A stretch of 21,250 bases of DNA from Brachionus plicatilis (lineage: Eukaryota; Rotifera; Eurotatoria; Ploima; Brachionidae), in contig QEOQ01000633.1 in NCBI GenBank assembly GCA_010279815.1, positions 68,337 through 89,586 on the forward strand, in the 5' to 3' direction. The notes below the pieces were generated by a model. It was not told where the DNA came from. It searched no databases and saw nothing but the letters and a program-made list of their open reading frames with translations. This document shows positions 17,144 to 21,250 of the stretch, piece by piece. The stretch's first letter is position 1. Each line of letters opens with the position of its first letter. A program made the position numbers and the translations under genes.

Positions 17144-17439
17144 TAAATATTTTATTGAAAATTAAAAAAATTTCGAAATTTAAAATTAAACACTTACACA
17201 ATTTTAAAATATTGCAAATAAAACTTATTTTTTTACAAAGACTAATAAATTGTCTTATATTCGATTGATTTTAAAAGTCGATGATTAATTAAAAGAAAAC
17301 GTTCAGAATTTATTTTCAAGGCTACTTGGTGTAACAACTTTTGTTACACATTGTTACATATTTTACCAGAGCAAATTTTTTTCATTCATCGAAAAATTTC
17401 AATTAAGAACTTTTTGAACTTTTTGAACAAAACTTTACA
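17144..17439. other. AT-rich junction with a recurrent hairpin
   Basis: GTGTAACAACTTTTGTTACAC at 17329-17349 is a palindrome followed by ATTGTTACAT. The same hairpin and following GTTACA word occur in inverted orientation at 5641-5670. It may be the tip of a decayed member of that element family. No gene is supported. Confidence 0.45.
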
Positions 17440-18140
17440 TTGCTTTGTGCTTGTTGAGATGCTTGACAACGTAGACCTTAATGCGACTCAAGTACCTTGC
17501 ATGGTACCGACGTGAGTGATACAGGGCGGTAGTTGCCAACTGTGGTCCTAGAACCCTTTTCATGTATTGGTGATACATTTGTTACTTTCCATTCGACCGC
17601 TAAAGTTGAAGAACGCAACGATTGTATAAAGATGGTCGCAAGTGGTCCAGCAAAACCTAGGCACACATCTTGAGTGCGTGTGTGGCCACCTGGTCAATAC
17701 CCGCTGACTTGTCGCTACTCAAGCTCTTAAGCTTGGCCACTACTTTGCCCGGTGTCACGATATCCTCAACGACAAATGCTGGTAAGCACGAACACTAAAA
17801 CTCTCTTTGGCTCTTAAGACCGCTTCTCTTGTCGTTGGAAGATCGAATATAGAGAATGAGAACTGGTTGAGCTTGATACATATGCCCGCTCTGTCTGTGA
17901 CAAACGTACCGTCTTGGTCCTTTAATGCTGCTGTGGTCTCTATGGTGGCATATCGGCGGTTCATGCATGAATAGAGCAGGGTTGTTTTTTGCATCATTCA
18001 CAAGCTTCAACTCATACTCGACTAGTAACTTATGTTTCTTGACTAGCTGCTCATTGCTCTTTTCGATACCTTTACAAATAAAAAGACGTCTTTTGCGTCT
18101 AACTAGAGCAGCAATAGGCTATTCCACCACTGCGGTTTAA
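17440..18140 (-). pseudogene. Non-LTR ORF2: linker and N-terminal reverse transcriptase
   Basis: The linker reads LVRRKRRLFICKGIEKSN and LKLVNDAKNNPALF, then in a shifted frame TTAALKDQDGTFVTD, LNQFSFSIFDL: the conserved region between endonuclease and polymerase in CR1/L2 and jockey elements. It continues with VAKLKSLSSDKSAGIDQVAT, which is the start of the RT domain (the K-SxGxDxI motif). After another frame change comes GPLATIFIQSLRSSTLAVEW, VSPIHEKGSRTTVGNYRPVS (17520-17580) and LTSVPCKVLE. A few codons later (VYVVKHLNKHKAM) similarity ends. The catalytic FADD motif and everything after is missing, so no active polymerase is encoded. Confidence 0.85.
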
Positions 18141-18359
18141 CATTAAGTGGTCTTGGCGATCGTCACTTGTCGAAACGTTCAAAGGCCAAACCGAAAGATC
18201 ACAAGAACGTTGTGTAGTGGTCTTGCGTAGATTTCCTACCAAGCGTGGCGTTTCAGTCAAACTCTTGTTCATCGATTCGTAATTACCGTTTCTCCAGTTG
18301 TATCTTCTGCTGTCGAAGGCTTGCGTTCTTTCGACACGTGCAAATAGCGGAAAATGTAA

Positions 18360-19280
18360 GCTAACATGGCTTCATGTGACACTCGTGTCTAGTGGTGGTC
18401 CTATCTCTACCTCGGACATTCGATTTGGGTCGCTCACGATGCCCAGAGTACTAATTAAATGACCACTATTGGCAAAAGTCTTACATGTAACCAGTTGCTC
18501 AAGACTCGAGTAGCCGATTGCACAACTAATATACGCACTGGCCTATGAATCGCTTGCCAAAACTGGGGCACCAAACTCGTTCCATTCGATGTCCGGCAGG
18601 TTGAAATCGCCCCTCAAAATAACACTCGAGATATCTTTGCTATTAAGTAGACGTTTAGTTTTTTCAAGTGAACGTATAATACCAATATCGATGCAACTCG
18701 GATCATTGGTCTTGCTCTGCGGTGGTGGTCTATAGATGCAACCAACTAGAAGAGGTTTATCTTCGTTCAAACTGATTGTCACCCAAATTTGTTCACAGTC
18801 GGGGCCGAGAAATGACTCATTGGATGCAGCAAACGCATTGACACAACTATTGACGTAGATACAACCACCACCGCCTCTCTTATCGCCCTTTAGATCCGTT
18901 CTAAAGAGCTTGTAACCATCTAACTCTGAAGCTGAGCTTGAATCGACCCAAGTTTCAGTGATGCCAATAACATTTGGTTCTTAACTGGCTGCCACCGATT
19001 CAAGCAAACGAATCTTGTTGTCGAGGCTGGTCGCATTGGTATACCAGAAATCTATAGTTCCTTGTTGGTCATGACAAGATCTAGTGGTCGAGATCTGAGA
19101 CATAGTATCGTCATTAGGGATATGAGATATTGACGAGTCAGGCGAACCTTGCGTTGACTGAGATGAAGCTACTGAAGTGTATTCCGACACATCCGAGCAC
19201 TCATGGACTTGGTCACATTCTATTTCAGCCAGCGAACTATCGAGACCACATGAGGCCATGGTTTCTCCACTTGGGTTCAT
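18360..19280 (-). pseudogene. Non-LTR ORF2: apurinic-like endonuclease domain with nonsense codons
   Basis: The frame starts at an ATG at 19280 (MNPSGETMAS) with a Ser/Thr/Asp-rich leader, then IDFWYTNATSLDNKIRLLES, the opening of the endonuclease. A single TAA at 18983-18981 interrupts it. Downstream in the same frame are EPNVIGITETWVDSS (catalytic Glu), RGGGGCIYVNS, LLVGCIYRPP and LRGDFNLPDIEW (the GDFN motif). A TAG at about 18540 follows, then VSDPNRMSEVEIGPPLDTS, close to the conserved SDH region, with the expected SDH reading SHV after another stop. The domain nicks target DNA to prime reverse transcription. Several nonsense codons make it inactive. Confidence 0.85.
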
Positions 19281-19292
19281 TCTTTGCTAGCG

Positions 19293-19910
19293 TTGCTAAA
19301 TTGTGGAAACCACCATTCTCGGCTCACCATTTCGAATGCCCCAGAATCGTTTCTTACCATCATTGCCGGTCTCAAACTTCAGTTCGGGTCCGTTTATAGT
19401 CACCGATTCCTTCAGTTTTGCATTTCTAGTTTCACTATCCTCTCGAAGTTTTTTGTCAGCCGCTCTTTTACTTGGCGTGTGGTCCTCGTTAATGTATACC
19501 TTTTTGTACTGCTCATTCTCACTTTCACGCAACTTTTTTGCGTTACGTAGCATTGCCATTTTGGCATCAACTGACTCCATTTCCACGGCAACCAAGCTCG
19601 TTCGTTCATCATATTTTGCGCATTTGCTGTATTACCTGTTATTTGACCTCTGATACGCCTGATCTTGATAACCCTGCTCTCAGCTCCCCCAATCTCACTC
19701 ATTAGACTCATTACCAAAGCATCATCACCTCCTTCCGCACACAAATCAGCCGGTATTGCCTCTATGACGTTATTTGCTCTCTCAATTTTCTTTTTCATCT
19801 CGTTTGCCATCGTGGCCATCATTGCAACCGCATTTTTATCCTTGTGAACTTCTCCAACCATTATTTTCGACAGGTCGAGTGGTGCTGTTGCCTCTTTTTT
19901 ACTCTTTTTG
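19293..19910 (-). pseudogene. Non-LTR ORF1 (RNA-binding protein) with one frameshift
   Basis: The frame is open from about 19910 (KKEATAPLDLSKIM) and has an ATG at 19861. It has a Lys/Glu-rich predicted helix (MANEMKKKIERANNVIEA) and ESRVIKIRRIRGQITG. A frame change near 19605 leads to VAVEMESVDAKMAMLRNAKK and KVYINEDHTPSKRAADKKLR, the recognisable ORF1 block of CR1/L2/jockey elements, ending RFWGIRNGEPRMV before stops near 19296. ORF1 proteins bind the element's RNA. The frame is open upstream only to a TAG just before 19910, where composition drops, so the 5' end is probably truncated. Confidence 0.75.
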
Positions 19911-21250
19911 AACTAATTAATTAATTTTTTATCTATATAGCGCCCTAAATTTTTTTAATAGACTTTTATATATCTGAAAAATAAGTTCTATTTATGAACA
20001 TGTATTTATAAATTAATTTATCATCAAATGAAATTTTTAAAGATAATAAAATGTTTATCTAAAAATTTTGAATTCCCCCTTGCAATATTTAAATAAAGTA
20101 TTACAAATCAATTTTAGATAAAATATTTTATTGATTAAAAAAATAATAATTATTCCATAACTTGTAATTAAGAAATGATTAAGAAAAATTAAGAAAAATT
20201 AAGATAAATAAAGATAAATTAAGAAAATTTGCTTTTATTGTATACACTTTTAAAAAATTACTTCACTCATTAATTAAAAATTTTGAAAAAATGAATATTC
20301 AATTTATTTTAGAAAATCTTAAATATCAGTATCACAAAGATATTTAAGACCCCATGAGTGGTAATTTAGCTCATTTCGTTTAATATATTTTTTGGTCGGA
20401 ATCTTAAAGATACTGATCATTCAGTTAAAGGGATCAGTTTAAAGATTACAAAAACTAATTAAATTTTACAAAAATTTTGAGTAATTTAACATTTAAATCA
20501 ACAGGGTCTAGGTCCAAAAGCTGGCGCGTTAAGTTAATTGGTAAGGAGTAATTTTAAACGAGAACGGTGTAAAATAAATATAAGAGGAGTAAAAATTGCA
20601 TTATTTTTACTATTTGTGTGTAAAAATATGCTGAATAAATTGTATTTATTTTACTCAAAATAAACTATTAACTCGGAAAAATTGAATGAGAATATCATTT
20701 TAACTCTTTCTTCTCCGTTATTTAGCATCTAAGTCGATTTTTTAAAACTAAATAAAAGATAATATTATCTCATATATCAATTGGCAGTTTTTTAAGCAGC
20801 TTCATTTATATTTGGTGGATAATAATTTTATTGATTTTTTATAATTTTTTCAAAAAAACGTTTTAAGATAAAGAAAAATATTTTTGAATATCTCTAATGA
20901 ATGAGTGTCGTTAACTTAACATACAAATCCTATAAAAAAAGAAAGTCTTTAATTTAATGCGTTGATAAGCATTGTAAAGCCATTTACCTTAAAATTAAAG
21001 ACATAAAATAGTAAAAGCTAATGAAACTATATTTAAAAGGTACACAAATAGCTTGAGGAAAATATTTTTTATTCAATGGGGTATAAGTGAATAAGATAAA
21101 ATAATAAAAAATTTTTATTAATAAATATACTCTTGAAAAAAAAGTTATGTTAGATTTGAAAGATTTTTAAATTTTTTGTTCCAATTTGGTCAAAATGGAA
21201 GTAACTTTTTGTTAAAAAAAATTAAGAAAACAAAAATATTTTATATTTGT
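19911..21250. other. AT-rich spacer with minor repeats, no gene
   Basis: No coding frame is supported. It contains a degenerate tandem of GAAAAATTAA/GATAAATTAA units (20175-20228) and a perfect 10-bp hairpin CTTAAATATC/GATATTTAAG (20318-20327 and 20339-20348). A second inverted pair AATCTT..ACTGATC/GATCAGT..AAGATT lies near 20401-20449. Nested inverted repeats follow: GTAAAATAAATA (near 20569) with TATTTATTTTAC (near 20643), around an inner GTAAAAAT/ATTTTTAC hairpin. Confidence 0.45.

Larger units (their letters stand above)
17440..19910 (-). mobile_element. Non-LTR retrotransposon relic (CR1/L2/jockey-like), 3'-truncated
   Basis: On the minus strand, coding blocks follow the order ORF1, AP-endonuclease, linker and start of reverse transcriptase over about 2.47 kb, at GC content well above the flanks. 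It is broken by multiple stops and frame changes. Sequence similarity stops near 17440, within the first part of the reverse transcriptase, and begins near 19910, inside ORF1. There is no 3' UTR, tail or target duplication. Loss of the 3' end is the reverse of the usual 5' truncation and implies a later deletion or rearrangement. Confidence 0.85.

Noticed and set aside
19130..19847. Several plus-strand open frames of 60-116 codons
   Set aside because: They are opposite-strand shadows of the retrotransposon ORF1 and endonuclease blocks.

Overview
This is an AT-rich eukaryotic window, most likely from an invertebrate. Long homopolymer-rich spacers separate short, higher-GC coding islands. There are splice-like exon boundaries, AATAAA signals, hAT and non-LTR transposon remnants, a Tudor-domain relic and an FkbM-type methyltransferase with an N-terminal membrane anchor. 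Rotifer, cnidarian or flatworm genomes would fit; the sequence alone does not settle which. No prokaryotic operon, CRISPR array, or confident rRNA or tRNA gene was seen.

Layout. 1-1.3 kb: a minus-strand FkbM-family methyltransferase broken by one base in a T run. 1.4-2.7 kb: two diverged copies of a ~180-bp hairpin-ended repeat, a short foldback, and a foldback MITE (family A) with 8/9-bp target duplications. 3.3-4.0 kb: a plus-strand coding exon of unknown function and a possible further exon. 4.0-7.6 kb: spacer with inverted-repeat elements, a (TC)n tract and a MITE with TACCGTATT ends. 7.68-9.0 kb: a 1.3-kb non-autonomous hAT-like element whose ends are arrays of 12-bp palindromes, itself carrying a nested 247-bp insertion; each has its own perfect 8-bp duplication. 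9.17 kb: a 95-bp deletion derivative of family A with a perfect 9-bp duplication. 9.5-12.4 kb: spacer, small inverted repeats, and an unidentified broken coding fragment bracketed by ~75-bp direct repeats.

12.43-15.25 kb: a complete hAT transposon with 8-bp target duplications and 189-bp terminal inverted repeats that look identical, carrying a spliced minus-strand transposase (BED zinc finger, hAT core, C-terminal dimerisation region) disabled by a nonsense codon and frameshifts. 15.7-17.15 kb: a GC-rich island with a decayed Tudor-domain relic on the minus strand head-to-head with an unidentified plus-strand fragment. 17.44-19.91 kb: a minus-strand CR1/L2/jockey-like non-LTR retrotransposon relic (ORF1, endonuclease, start of reverse transcriptase) that unusually lacks its 3' part. 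19.9-21.25 kb: AT-rich spacer.

Overall this is a transposon graveyard around few host genes. The best-supported novelty is structural: nested, TSD-bounded hAT-like elements with dense subterminal repeat arrays, and a family of related foldback elements. I found no convincing multi-gene system; the genes do not form a pathway.
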